Below are positions 10,248 through 22,500 of a stretch of DNA of 64,000 nucleotides, in pieces. Positions within the stretch are counted from its first letter, which is position 1, and every line of letters starts with the position of its first letter. The position numbers were made by a program, and so were the translations under genes. The notes beneath the pieces are model-generated. The model was not told the origin of the DNA and did no database searches. It saw nothing but the letters and a program-made list of their open reading frames with translations. Source of the DNA: Henricia sp. BOLD:AAB3569 (Eukaryota > Echinodermata > Asteroidea > Spinulosida > Echinasteridae); contig JBBELK010000440.1 of assembly GCA_037783545.1 (NCBI GenBank), forward strand, positions 62,001-126,000, read 5' to 3'.

Positions 10248-12317
10248 CGTTAACGACAGTCCGAATGACTGAGCATGCGCACAACTCAGGAGTACCCCAA
10301 AGAGGTGTGTACAGACAGCCACGGTTTGCGTGAGAGCAGTCAGGAAGCCTCAACCCAGTTTTTTTTAAAACTTTGAAATTTCTCTGCCATTTCCTGGCGA
10401 AAGTCTGTCAATTTTTTTATGACAAGTGCGCAATATAGAGAGTTTAGGGCATGCAAAATTTGAAGTTCGTCGGAACATTTTTCGACCTCCAAATTTGCCG
10501 ACGTTTGGACCACACTTTGACCAAATTGCCGAGCCAAACTGCGGTGCGTTAACGACAGTCCGAATGACTGAGCATGCGCACAACTCAGGAGTACCCCAAA
10601 GCGGTGTGTACAGACAGCCACGGTTTGCGTGAGAGCAGTCAGGAAGCCTCAACCCAGTTTTTTTCTAAACTTTGAAATTTCTCTGCCATTTCCCGGCGAA
10701 AGTCTGTCAATTTTTTATGACAAGTGCGCAATATAGAGAGTTTAGGGCATGCAAAATTTGAAGTTCGTCGGAACATTTTTCGACCTCCAAATTTGCCGAC
10801 GTTTGGACCACACTTTGACCAAATTGCCGAGCCAAACTGCGGTGCGTTAACGACAGTCCGAATGACTGAGCATGCGCACAACTCAGGAGTACCCCAAAGA
10901 GGTGTGTACAGACAGCCACGGTTTGCGTGAGAGCAGTCAGGAAGCCTCAACCCAGTTTTTTTCTAAACTTTGAAATTTCTCTGCCATTTCCCGGCGAAAG
11001 TCTGTCAATTTTTTATGACAAGTGCGCAATATAGAGAGTTTAGGGCATGCAAAATTTGAAGTTCGTCGGAACATTTTTCGACCTCCAAATTTGCCGACGT
11101 TTGGACCACACTTTGACCAAATTGCCGAGCCAAACTGCGGTGCGTTAACGACAGTCCGAATGACTGAGCATGCGCACAACTCAGGAGTACCCCAAAGCTG
11201 TGTGTACAGACAGCCACGGTTTGCGTGAGAGCAGTCAGGAAGCCTCAACCCAGTTTTTTCTAAACTTTGAAATTTCTCTGCCATTTCCCGGCGAAAGTCT
11301 GCCAATTTTTTATGACAAGTGCGCAATATAGAGAGTTTAGGGCATGCAAAATTTGAAGTTCGTCGGAACATTTTTCGACCTCCAAATTTGCCGACGTTTG
11401 GACCACACTTTGACCAAATTGCCGAGCCAAACTGTGGTGCGTTAACGACAGTCCGAATGACTGAGCATGGGCACAACTCAGGAGTACCCCAAAGAGGTGT
11501 GTACATACAGCCACGGTTTGCGTGAGAGCAGTCAGGAAGCCTCAACCCAGTTTTTTCTAAACTTTGAAATTTCTCTGCCATTTCCCGGCGAAAGTCTGTC
11601 AATTTGTTATGACAAGTGCGCAATATAGAGAGTTTAGGGCATGCAAAATTTGAAGTTCGTCGGAACATTTTTCGACCTCCAAATTTGCCGACGTTTGGAC
11701 CACACTTTGACCAAATTGCCGAGCCAAACTGCGGTGCGTTAACGACAGTCCGAATGACTGAGCATGCGCACAACTCAGGAGTACCCCAAAGAGGTGTGTA
11801 CAGACAGCCACGGTTTGCGTGAGAGCAGTCAGGAAGCCTCAACCCATTTTTTTCTAAACTTTGAAATTTCTCTGCCATTTCCCTGCGAAAGTCTGTCAAT
11901 TTTTTATGACAAGTGCGCAATATAGAGAGTTTAGGGCATGCAAAATTTGAAGTTCGTCGGAACATTTTTCGACCTCCAAATTTGCCGACGTTTGGACCAC
12001 ACTTTGACCAAATTGCCGAGCCAAACTGCGGTGCGTTAACGACAGTCCGAATGACTGAGCATGCGCACAACTCAGGAGTACCCCAAAGAGGTGTGTACAG
12101 ACAGCCACGGTTTGCGTGAGAGAAGTCAGGAAGCCTCAACCCAGTTTTTTCTAAACTTTGAAATTTCTCTGCCATTTCACGGCGAAAGTCTGTCAATTTT
12201 TTATGACAAGTGCGCAATATAGAGAGTTTAGGGCATGCAAAATTTGAAGTTCGTCGGAACATTTTTCGACCTCCAAATTTGCCGACGTTTGGACCACACT
12301 TTGACCAAATTGCCGAG

Positions 12318-12330
12318 CCAAACTGCGGTG
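12318..12330. repeat. Target-site duplication, left of SINE copy 2
   Basis: CCAAACTGCGGTG, the same 13-mer and phase as at copy 1. The flank further left differs: 12306 is C where 9925 is G, and 12179 is A where 9798 is C. Confidence 0.92.
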
Positions 12331-12345
12331 TTGTTGTTGTTGTTG
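12331..12345 (-). repeat. (TTG)5 simple-repeat tail of SINE copy 2
   Basis: Same five-unit tail as copy 1. Unchanged length in such an unstable repeat supports a recent duplication. Confidence 0.9.
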
Positions 12346-12550
12346 TATATTTTATGGCATCTTCGGCAACTAAGGCCCTTTATGCCATCAACTATACGGT
12401 TTTAGCTTTAACTATACTATATTATCAACTTCAGATGACGAAGAAGGAGTTGCAGTTTTAGAAGTGGGAGGAAAACCCCCAGAGAAATGCCCCAGGGGGA
12501 AACCCACGCGGTCAAGTAGGGACTGCAAACCCAATCCACATACACGACCC

Positions 12551-12605
12551 GGATTCGAACCCGGGACCCCAGAGGTGAAAGGCGAGGAAAGAACCCGTAC
12601 GCCAA
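12551..12605 (-). promoter_or_regulatory. Internal pol III promoter boxes of SINE copy 2
   Basis: B box complement GGATTCGAACC at 12551-12561 and A box complement CCCGTACGCCAA at 12594-12605, in the same arrangement as copy 1. Confidence 0.88.
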
Positions 12606-12615
12606 CCCGACCGCC

Positions 12616-12628
12616 CCAAACTGCGGTG
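12616..12628. repeat. Target-site duplication, right of SINE copy 2
   Basis: CCAAACTGCGGTG directly after the SINE head, matching 12318-12330. Confidence 0.92.
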
Positions 12629-13675
12629 CGTTAACGACAGTCCGAATGACTGAGCATGCGCACAACTCAGGAGTACCCCAAAGAGGTGTGTACAGACAGC
12701 CACGGTTTGCGTGAGAGCAGTCAGGAAGCCTCAACCCAGTTTTTTTTAAAACTTTGAAATTTCTCTGCCATTTCCTGGCGAAAGTCTGTCAATTTTTTTA
12801 TGACAAGTGCGCAATATAGAGAGTTTAGGGCATGCAAAATTTGAAGTTCGTCGGAACATTTTTCGACCTCCAAATTTGCCGACGTTTGGACCACACTTTG
12901 ACCAAATTGCCGAGCCAAACTGCGGTGCGTTAACGACAGTCCGAATGACTGAGCATGCGCACAACTCAGGAGTACCCCAAAGCGGTGTGTACAGACAGCC
13001 ACGGTTTGCGTGAGAGCAGTCAGGAAGCCTCAACCCAGTTTTTTTCTAAACTTTGAAATTTCTCTGCCATTTCCCGGCGAAAGTCTGTCAATTTTTTATG
13101 ACAAGTGCGCAATATAGAGAGTTTAGGGCATGCAAAATTTGAAGTTCGTCGGAACATTTTTCGACCTCCAAATTTGCCGACGTTTGGACCACACTTTGAC
13201 CAAATTGCCGAGCCAAACTGCGGTGCGTTAACGACAGTCCGAATGACTGAGCATGCGCACAACTCAGGAGTACCCCAAAGAGGTGTGTACAGACAGCCAC
13301 GGTTTGCGTGAGAGCAGTCAGGAAGCCTCAACCCAGTTTTTTTCTAAACTTTGAAATTTCTCTGCCATTTCCCGGCGAAAGTCTGTCAATTTTTTATGAC
13401 AAGTGCGCAATATAGAGAGTTTAGGGCATGCAAAATTTGAAGTTCGTCGGAACATTTTTCGACCTCCAAATTTGCCGACGTTTGGACCACACTTTGACCA
13501 AATTGCCGAGCCAAACTGCGGTGCGTTAACGACAGTCCGAATGACTGAGCATGCGCACAACTCAGGAGTACCCCAAAGCTGTGTGTACAGACAGCCACGG
13601 TTTGCGTGAGAGCAGTCAGGAAGCCTCAACCCAGTTTTTTCTAAACTTTGAAATTTCTCTGCCATTTCCCGGCGA

Positions 13676-14573
13676 AAGTCTGCCAATTTTTTATGACAAG
13701 TGCGCAATATAGAGAGTTTAGGGCATGCAAAATTTGAAGTTCGTCGGAACATTTTTCGACCTCCAAATTTGCCGACGTTTGGACCACACTTTGACCAAAT
13801 TGCCGAGCCAAACTGTGGTGCGTTAACGACAGTCCGAATGACTGAGCATGGGCACAACTCAGGAGTACCCCAAAGAGGTGTGTACATACAGCCACGGTTT
13901 GCGTGAGAGCAGTCAGGAAGCCTCAACCCAGTTTTTTCTAAACTTTGAAATTTCTCTGCCATTTCCCGGCGAAAGTCTGTCAATTTGTTATGACAAGTGC
14001 GCAATATAGAGAGTTTAGGGCATGCAAAATTTGAAGTTCGTCGGAACATTTTTCGACCTCCAAATTTGCCGACGTTTGGACCACACTTTGACCAAATTGC
14101 CGAGCCAAACTGCGGTGCGTTAACGACAGTCCGAATGACTGAGCATGCGCACAACTCAGGAGTACCCCAAAGAGGTGTGTACAGACAGCCACGGTTTGCG
14201 TGAGAGCAGTCAGGAAGCCTCAACCCATTTTTTTCTAAACTTTGAAATTTCTCTGCCATTTCCCTGCGAAAGTCTGTCAATTTTTTATGACAAGTGCGCA
14301 ATATAGAGAGTTTAGGGCATGCAAAATTTGAAGTTCGTCGGAACATTTTTCGACCTCCAAATTTGCCGACGTTTGGACCACACTTTGACCAAATTGCCGA
14401 GCCAAACTGCGGTGCGTTAACGACAGTCCGAATGACTGAGCATGCGCACAACTCAGGAGTACCCCAAAGAGGTGTGTACAGACAGCCACGGTTTGCGTGA
14501 GAGAAGTCAGGAAGCCTCAACCCAGTTTTTTCTAAACTTTGAAATTTCTCTGCCATTTCACGGCGAAAGTCTG
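13676..14573. repeat. 2,970-bp-offset higher-order block, copy A
   Basis: Three monomers with CATGGGCAC, CATACAGCC, CAATTTGTTATG, CCCATTTTTTTCT with CCCTGCGAAAG, and AGAGAAGTCAG in that order. The series recurs ten monomers downstream. It also lies inside the 2,381-bp duplication, so the series occurs three times in the window. Confidence 0.78.
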
Positions 14574-14870
14574 TCAATTTTTTATGACAAGTGCGCAATA
14601 TAGAGAGTTTAGGGCATGCAAAATTTGAAGTTCGTCGGAACATTTTTCGACCTCCAAATTTGCCGACGTTTGGACCACACTTTGACCAAATTGCCGAGCC
14701 AAACTGCGGTGCGTTAACGACAGTCCGAATGACTGAGCATGCGCACAACTCAGGAGTACCCCAAAGAGGTGTGTACAGACAGCCACGGTTTGCGTGAGAG
14801 CAGCCAGGAAGCCTCAACCCAGTTTTTTCTAAACTTTGAAATTTCTCTGCCATTTCCCGGCGAAAGTCTG

Positions 14871-15464
14871 TCAATTTTTTATGACAAGTGCGCAATATAG
14901 AGAGTTTAGGGCATGCAAAATTTGAAGTTCGTCGGAACATTTTTCGACCTCCAAATTTGCCGACGTTTGGACCACACTTTGACCAAATTGCCGAGCCAAA
15001 CTGCGCTGCGTTAACGACAGTCCGAATGACTGAGCATGCGCACAACTCAGGAGTACCCCAAAGAGGTGTGTACAGACAGCCACGGTTTGCGTGAGAGCAG
15101 TCAGGAAGCCTCAACCCAGTTTTTTCTAAACTTTGAAATTTCTCTGCCATTTCCCGGCGAAAGTCTGTCAATTTTTTATGACAAGTGCGCAATATAGAGA
15201 GTTTAGGGCATGCAAAATTTGAAGTTCGTCGGAACATTTTTCGACCTCCAAATTTGCCGACGTTTGGACCACACTTTGACCAAATTGCCGAGCCAAACTG
15301 CGCTGCGTTAACGACAGTCCGAATGACTGAGCATGCGCACAACTCAGGAGTACCCCAAAGAGGTGTGTACAGACAGCCACGGTTTGCGTGAGAGCAGTCA
15401 GGAAGCCTCAACCCAGTTTTTTCTAAACTTTGAAATTTCTCTGCCATTTCCCGGCGAAAGTCTG
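14871..15464. repeat. Pair of adjacent monomers with a private shared variant
   Basis: Two neighbouring monomers both read CTGCGCTGCG (near 15004 and 15301) where the rest of the array has CTGCGGTGCG or CTGCAGTGCG. This is the smallest exchange unit seen here: duplication of a single monomer. Confidence 0.75.
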
Positions 15465-16645
15465 TCAATTTTTTATGACAAGTGCGCAATATAGAGAGTT
15501 TAGGGCATGCAAAATTTGAAGTTCGTCGGAACATTTTTCGACCTCCAAATTTGCCGACGTTTGGACCACACTTTGACCAAATTGCCGAGCCAAACTGCGG
15601 TGCGTTAACGACAGTCCGAATGACTGAGCATGCGCACAACTCAGGAGTACCCCAAAGAGGTGTGTACAGACAGCCACGGTTTGCGTGAGAGCAGTCAGGA
15701 AGCCTCAACCCAGTTTTTTCTAAACTTTGAAATTTCTCTGCTATTTCCCGGCGAAAGTCTGTCCATTTTTTATGACAAGTGCGCAATATAGAGAGTTTAG
15801 GGCATGCAAAATTTGAAGTTCGTCGGAACATTTTTCGACCTCCAAATTTGCCGACGATTGGACCACACTTTGACCAAATTGCCGAGCCAAACTGCGGTGC
15901 GTTAACGACAGTCCGAATGACTGAGCATGCGCACAACTCAGGAGTACCCCAAAGAGGTGTGTACAGACAGCCACGGTTTGCGTGAGAGCGGTCAGGAAGC
16001 CTCAACCCAGTTTTTTCTAAACTTTGAAATTTCTCTGCCATTTCCCGGCGAAAGTCTGTCAATTTTGTATGACAAGTGCGCAATATAGAGAGTTTAGGGC
16101 ATGCAAAATTTGAAGTTCGTCGGAACATTTTTCGACCTCCAAATTTGCCGACGTTTGGACCACACTTTGACCAAATTGCCGAGCCAAACTGCGGTGCGTT
16201 AACGACAGTCCGAATGACTGAGCATGCGCACAACTCAGGAGTACCCCAAAGAGGTGTGTACAGACAGCCACGGTTTGCGTGAGAGCAGTCAGGAAGCCTC
16301 AACCCAGTTTTTTCTAAACTTTGAAATTTCTCTGCCATTTCCCGGCGAAAGTCTGTCAATTTTTTATGACAAGTGCGCAATATAGAGAGTTCAGGGCATG
16401 CAACATTTGAAGTTCGTCGGAACATTTTTCGACCTCCAAATTTGCCGACGATTGGACCACACTTTGACCAAATTGCCAAGCCAAACTGCGGTGCGTTAAC
16501 GACAGTCCGAATGACTGAGCATGCGCACAACTCAGGAGTACCCCAAAGAGGTGTGTACAGACAGCCACGGTTTGCGTGAGAGCAGTCAGGAAGCCTCAAC
16601 CCAGTTTTTTCTAAACTTTGAAATTTCTCTGCCATTTCCCGGCGA

Positions 16646-17543
16646 AAGTCTGTCATTTTTTTATGACAAGTGCGCAATATAGAGAGTTTAGGGCATGCAA
16701 AATTTGAAGTTCGTCGGAACATTTTTCGACCTCCAAATTTGCCGACGTTTGGACCACACTTTGACCAAATTGCCGAGCCAAACTGCGGTGCGTTAACGAC
16801 AGTCCGAATGACTGAGCATGGGCACAACTCAGGAGTACCCCAAAGAGGTGTGTACATACAGCCACGGTTTGCGTGAGAGCAGTCAGGAAGCCTCAACCCA
16901 GTTTTTTCTAAACTTTGAAATTTCTCTGCCATTTCCCGGCGAAAGTCTGTCAATTTGTTATGACAAGTGCGCAATATAGAGAGTTTAGGGCATGCAAAAT
17001 TTGAAGTTCGTCGGAACATTTTTCGACCTCCAAATTTGCCGACGTTTGGACCACACTTTCACCAAATTGCCGAGCCAAACTGCAGTGCGTTAACGACAGT
17101 CCGAATGACTGAGCATGCGCACAACTCAGGAGTACCCCAAAGAGGTGTGTACAGACAGCCACGGTTTGCGTGAGAGCAGTCAGGAAGCCTCAACCCATTT
17201 TTTTCTAAACTTTGAAATTTCTCTGCCATTTCCCTGCGAAAGTCTGTCAATTTTTTATGACAAGTGCGCAATATAGAGAGTTTAGGGCATGCAAAATTTG
17301 AAGTTCGTCGGAACATTTTTCGACCTCCAAATTTGCCGACGTTTGGACCACACTTTGACCAAATTGCCGAGCCAAACTGCGGTGCGTTAACGACAGTCCG
17401 AATGACTGAGCATGCGCACAACTCAGGAGTACCCCAAAGAGGTGTGTACAGACAGCCACGGTTTGCGTGAGAGAAGTCAGAAAGCCTCAACCCAGTTTTT
17501 TCTAAACTTTGAAATTTCTCTGCCATTTCCCTGCGAAAGTCTG
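16646..17543. repeat. 2,970-bp-offset higher-order block, copy B
   Basis: Repeats the variant series of 13676-14573 (CATGGGCAC near 16818, CATACAGCC near 16855, CAATTTGTTATG near 16951, CCCATTTTTTTCT near 17197, AGAGAAGTCAG near 17471). Private changes such as CTTTCACCAAATT near 17057 make it older than the 2,381-bp pair. Confidence 0.76.
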
Positions 17544-19595
17544 TCAATTTTTTATGACAAGTGCGCAATATAGAGAGTTTAGGGCATGCAAAATTTGAAG
17601 TTCGTCGGAACATTTTTCGACCTCCAAATTTGCCGACGTTTGGACCACACTTTGACCAAATTGCCGAGCCAAACTGCGGTGCGTTAACGACAGTCCGAAT
17701 GACTGAGCATGCGCACAACTCAGGAGTACCCCAAAGAGGTGTGTACAGACAGCCACGGTTTGCGTGAGAGCAGTCAGGAAGCCTCAACCCAGTTTTTTCT
17801 AAACTTTGAAATTTCTCTGCCATTTCCCGGCGAAAGTCTGTCAATTTTTTATGACAAGTGCGCAATATAGAGAGTTTAGGGCATGCAAAATTTGAAGTTC
17901 GTCGGAACATTTTTCGACCTCCAAATTTGCCGACGTTTGGACCACACTTTGACCAAATTGCCGAGCCAAACTGCGGTGCGTTAACGACAGTCCGAATGAC
18001 TGAGCATGCGCACAACTCAGGAGTACCCCAAAGAGGTGTGTACAGACAGCCACGGTTTGCGTGAGAGAAGTCAGGAAGCCTCAACCCAGTTTTTTCTAAA
18101 CTTTGAAATTTCTCTGCCATTTCACGGCGAAAGTCTGTCAATTTTTTATGACAAGTGCGCAATATAGAGAGTTTAGGGCATGCAAAATTTGAAGTTCGTC
18201 GGAACATTTTTCGACCTCCAAATTTGCCGACGTTTGGACCACACTTTGACCAAATTGCCGAGCCAAACTGCGGTGCGTTAACGACAGTCCGAATGACTGA
18301 GCATGCGCACAACTCAGGAGTACCCCAAAGAGGTGTGTACAGACAGCCACGGTTTGCGTGAGCGCAGCCAGGAAGCCTCAACCCAGTTTTTTCTAAACTT
18401 TGAAATTTCTCTGCCATTTCCCGGCGAAAGTCTGTCAATTTTTTATGACAAGTGCGCAATATAGAGAGTTTAGGGCATGCAAAATTTGAAGTTCGTCGGA
18501 ACATTTTTCGACCTCCAAATTTGCCGACGTTTGGACCACACTTTGACCAAATTGCCGAGCCAAACTGCGGTGCGTTAACAACTCAGGAGTACCCCAAAGA
18601 GGTGTGTACAGACAGCCACGGTTTGCGTGAGAGCAGTGAGGAAGCCTCAACCCAGTTTTTTCTAAACTTTGAAATTTCTCTGCCATTTCCCGGCGAAAGT
18701 CTGTCAATTTTTTATGACAAGTGCGCAATATAGAGAGTTTAGGGCATGCAAAATTTGAAGTTCGTCGGAACATTTTTCGACCTCCAAATTTGCCGACGTT
18801 TGGACCACACTTTGACCAAATTGCCGAGCCAAACTGCGGTGCGTTAACGACAGTCCGAATGACTGAGCATGCGCACAACTCAGGAGTACCCCAAAGAGGT
18901 GTGTACAGACAGCCACGGTTTGCGTGAGAGCAGTCAGGAAGCCTCAACCCAGTTTTTTCTAAACTTTGAAATTTCTCTGCCATTTCCCGGCGAAAGTCTG
19001 TCAATTTTTTATGACAAGTGCGCAATATAGAGAGTTTAGGGCATGCAAAATTTGAAGTTCGTCGGAACATTTTTCGACCTCCAAATTTGCCGACGTTTGG
19101 ACCACACTTTGACCAAATTGCCGAGCCAAACTGCGGTGCGTTAACGACAGTCCGAATGACTGAGCATGCGCACAACTCAGGAGTACCCCAAAGAGGTGTG
19201 TACAGACAGCCACGGTTTGCGTGAGAGCAGTCAGGAAGCCTCAACCCAGTTTTGTCTAAACTTTGAAATTTCTCTGCCATTTCCCGGCGAAAGTCTGTCA
19301 ATTTTTTATGACAAGTGCGCAATATAGAGAGTTTAGGGCATGTAAAATTTGAAGTTCGTCGGAACATTTTTCGACCTCCAAATTTGCCGACGTTTGGACC
19401 ACACTTTGACCAAATTGCCGAGCCAAACTGCGGTGCGTTAACGACAGTCCGAATGACTGAGCATGCGCACAACTCAGGAGTACCCCAAAGAGGTGTGTAC
19501 AGACAGCCACGGTTTGCGTGAGAGCAGTCAGGAAGCCTCAACCCAGTTTTTTTCTAAACTTTGAAATTTCTCTGCCATTTCCCGGCGAAAGTCTG

Positions 19596-22500
19596 TCAAT
19601 TTTTTATGACAAGTGCGCAATATAGAGAGTTTAGGGCATGCAAAATTTGAAGTTCGTCGGAACATTTTTCGACCTCTAAATTTGCCGACGTTTGGACCAC
19701 ACTTTGACCAAATTGCCGAGCCAAACTGCGGTGCGTTAACGACAGTCCGAATGACTGAGCATGCGCACAACTCAGGAGTACCCCAAAGAGGTGTGTACAG
19801 ACAGCCACGGTTTGCGTGAGAGCAGTCAGGAAGCCTCAACCCAGTTTTTTCTAAACTTTGAAATTTCTCTGCCATTTCCCGGCGAAAGTCTGTCAATTTT
19901 TTTATGACAAGTGCGCAATATAGAGAGTTTAGGGCATGCAAAATTTGAAGTTCGTCGGAACATTTTTCGACCTCCAAATTTGCCGACGTTTGGACCACAC
20001 TTTGACCAAATTGCCGAGCCAAACTGCGGTGCGTTAACAACTCAGGAGTACCCCAAAGAGGTGTGTACAGACAGCCACGGTTTGCGTGAGAGCAGTCAGG
20101 AAGCCTCAACCCAGTTTTTTCTAAACTTTGAAATTTCTCTGCCATTTCCCGGCGAAAGTCTGTCAATTTTTTATGACAAGTGCGCAATATAGAGAGTTTA
20201 GGGCATGCAAAATTTGAAGTTCGTCGGAACATTTTTCGACCTCCAAATTTGCCGACGTTTGGACCACACTTTGACCAAATTGCCGAGCCAAACTGCGGTG
20301 CGTTAACGACAGTCCGAATGACTGAGCATGCGCACAACTCAGGAGTACCCCAAAGAGGTGTGTACAGACAGCCACGGTTTGCGTGAGAGCAGTCAGGAAG
20401 CCTCAACCCAGTTTTTTCTAAACTTTGAAATTTCTCTGCCATTTCCCGGCGAAAGTCTGTCAATTTTTTATGACAAGTGCGCAATATAGAGAGTTTAGGG
20501 CATGTAAAATTTGAAGTTCGTCGGAACATTTTTCGACCTCCAAATTTGCCGACGTTTGGACCACACTTTGACCAAATTGCCGAGCCAAACTGCGGTGCGT
20601 TAACGACAGTCCGAATGACTGAGCATGCGCACAACTCAGGAGTACCCCAAAGAGGTGTGTACAGACAGCCACGGTTTGCGTGAGAGCAGTCAGGAAGCCT
20701 CAACCCAGTTTTGTCTAAACTTTTAAATTTCTCTGCCATTTCCCGGCGAAAGTCTGTCAATTTTTTATGACAAGTGCGCAATATAGAGAGTTTAGGGCAT
20801 GTAAAATTTGAAGTTCGTCGGAACATTTTTCGACCTCCAAATTTGCCGACGTTTGGACCACACTTTGACCAAATTGCCGAGCCAAACTGCGGTGCGTTAA
20901 CGACAGTCCGAATGACTGAGCATGCGCACAACTCAGGAGTACCCCAAAGAGGTGTGTACAGACAGCCACGGTTTGCGTGAGAGCAGTCAGGAAGCCTCAA
21001 CCCAGTTTTTTTCTAAACTTTGAAATTTCTCTGCCATTTCCCGGCGAAAGTCTGTCAATTTTTTATGACAAGTGCGCAATATAGAGAGTTTAGGGCATGC
21101 AAAATTTGAAGTTCGTCGGAACATTTTTCGACCTCCAAATTTGCCGACGTTTGGACCACACTTTGACCAAATTGCCGAGCCAAACTGCGGTGCGTTAACG
21201 ACAGTCCGAATGACTGAGCATGCGCACAACTCAGGAGTACCCCAAAGAGGTGTGTACAGACAGCCACGGTTTGCGTGAGAGCAGTCAGGAAGCCTCAACC
21301 CAGTTTTTTCTAAACTTTGAAATTTCTCTGCCATTTCCCGGCGAAAGTCTGTCAATTTTTTTATGACAAGTGCGCAATATAGAGAGTTTAGGGCATGCAA
21401 AATTTGAAGTTCGTCGGAACATTTTTCGACCTCCAAATTTGCCGACGTTTGGACCACACTTTGACCAAATTGCCGAGCCAAACTGCGGTGCGTTAACAAC
21501 TCAGGAGTACCCCAAAGAGGTGTGTACAGACAGCCACGGTTTGCGTGAGAGCAGTCAGGAAGCCTCAACCCAGTTTTTTCTAAACTTTGAAATTTCTCTG
21601 CCATTTCCCGGCGAAAGTCTGTCAATTTTTTATGACAAGTGCGCAATATAGAGAGTTTAGGGCATGTAAAATTTGAAGTTCGTCGGAACATTTTTCGACC
21701 TCCAAATTTGCCGACGTTTGGACCACACTTTGACCAAATTGCCGAGCCAAACTGCGGTGCGTTAACGACAGTCCGAATGACTGAGCATGCGCACAACTCA
21801 GGAGTACCCCAAAGAGGTGTGTACAGACAGCCACGGTTTGCGTGAGAGCAGTCAGGAAGCCTCAACCCAGTTTTTTTCTAAACTTTGAAATTTCTCTGCC
21901 ATTTCCCGGCGAAAGTCTGTCAATTTTTTATGACAAGTGCGCAATATAGAGAGTTTAGGGCATGTAAAATTTGAAGTTCGTCGGAACATTTTTCGACCTC
22001 CAAATTTGCCGACGTTTGGACCACACTTTGACCAAATTGCCGAGCCAAACTGCGGTGCGTTAACGACAGTCCGAATGACTGAGCATGCGCACAACTCAGG
22101 AGTACCCCAAAGAGGTGTGTACAGACAGCCACGGTTTGCGTGAGAGCAGTCAGGAAGCCTCAACCCAGTTTTTTTCTAAACTTTAAAATTTCTCTGCCAT
22201 TTCCCGGCGAAAGTCTGTCAATTTTTTATGACAAGTGCGCAATATAGAGAGTTTAGGGCATGCAAAATTTGAAGTTCGTCGGAACATTTTTCGACCTCCA
22301 AATTTGCCGACGTTTGGACCACACTTTGACCAAATTGCCGAGCCAAACTGCGGTGCGTTAACGACAGTCCGAATGACTGAGCATGCGCACAACTCAGGAG
22401 TACCCCAAAGAGGTGTGTACAGACAGCCACGGTTTGCGTGAGAGCAGTCAGGAAGCCTCAACCCAGTTTTTTCTAAACTTTGAAATTTCTCTGCCATTTC

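Larger units (their letters stand above)
9950..12330. repeat. 2,381-bp SINE-bearing tandem duplication, copy 1
   Basis: The SINE plus about seven monomers. Every variant I checked recurs 2,381 bp downstream: the T8-A4 run near 10361/12742, CCAAAGCGGTG near 10597/12978, CCAAAGCTGTG near 11193/13574, GTCTGCCAATT near 11297/13678, CTGTGGTGCG near 11432/13813, CATGGGCAC near 11467/13848, CATACAGCC near 11504/13885, AGAGAAGTCAGG near 12120/14501 and TTTCACGGCG near 12176/14557. I saw no difference between the copies by eye. Confidence 0.9.
10235..12330. repeat. sat297 satellite array, segment II
   Basis: Seven-odd monomers between the two SINE copies. It opens with the right part of the interrupted monomer and ends with the left part of the next one, so both SINEs sit in the same monomer phase. 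No gene is present. Confidence 0.97.
12331..12615 (-). mobile_element. tRNA-derived SINE, copy 2 (full length, 285 bp)
   Basis: Same length, orientation, (CAA)5 tail and boxes as copy 1, with no difference seen by eye, and the same target-site duplication. Since it lies in a 2,381-bp duplicated block with matching flanks on the right, it was copied with the block and is not a second transposition. Its left flank matches the SINE-free monomer near 14.5-14.7 kb, which suggests an unequal exchange just left of the element. Confidence 0.93.
12331..14711. repeat. 2,381-bp SINE-bearing tandem duplication, copy 2
   Basis: Matches 9950-12330 across all listed marker variants. The next monomer (14591 onward) has the same left-flank variants as the monomer carrying SINE copy 2 but has no SINE, so the repeat ends at the SINE insertion point. 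Confidence 0.9.

Noticed and set aside
12331-12615. Second, independent SINE transposition
   Set aside because: Same site, same target-site duplication, same tail length and a shared 2.1-kb right flank make duplication of one insertion far simpler.
13318-17019. 1,233-codon minus-strand open frame as a giant repeat protein
   Set aside because: It is the satellite read in the one stop-free register. There is no unique N- or C-terminal domain or splice context. One-base indels end the frame at arbitrary monomers, and substitutions hit residues freely.
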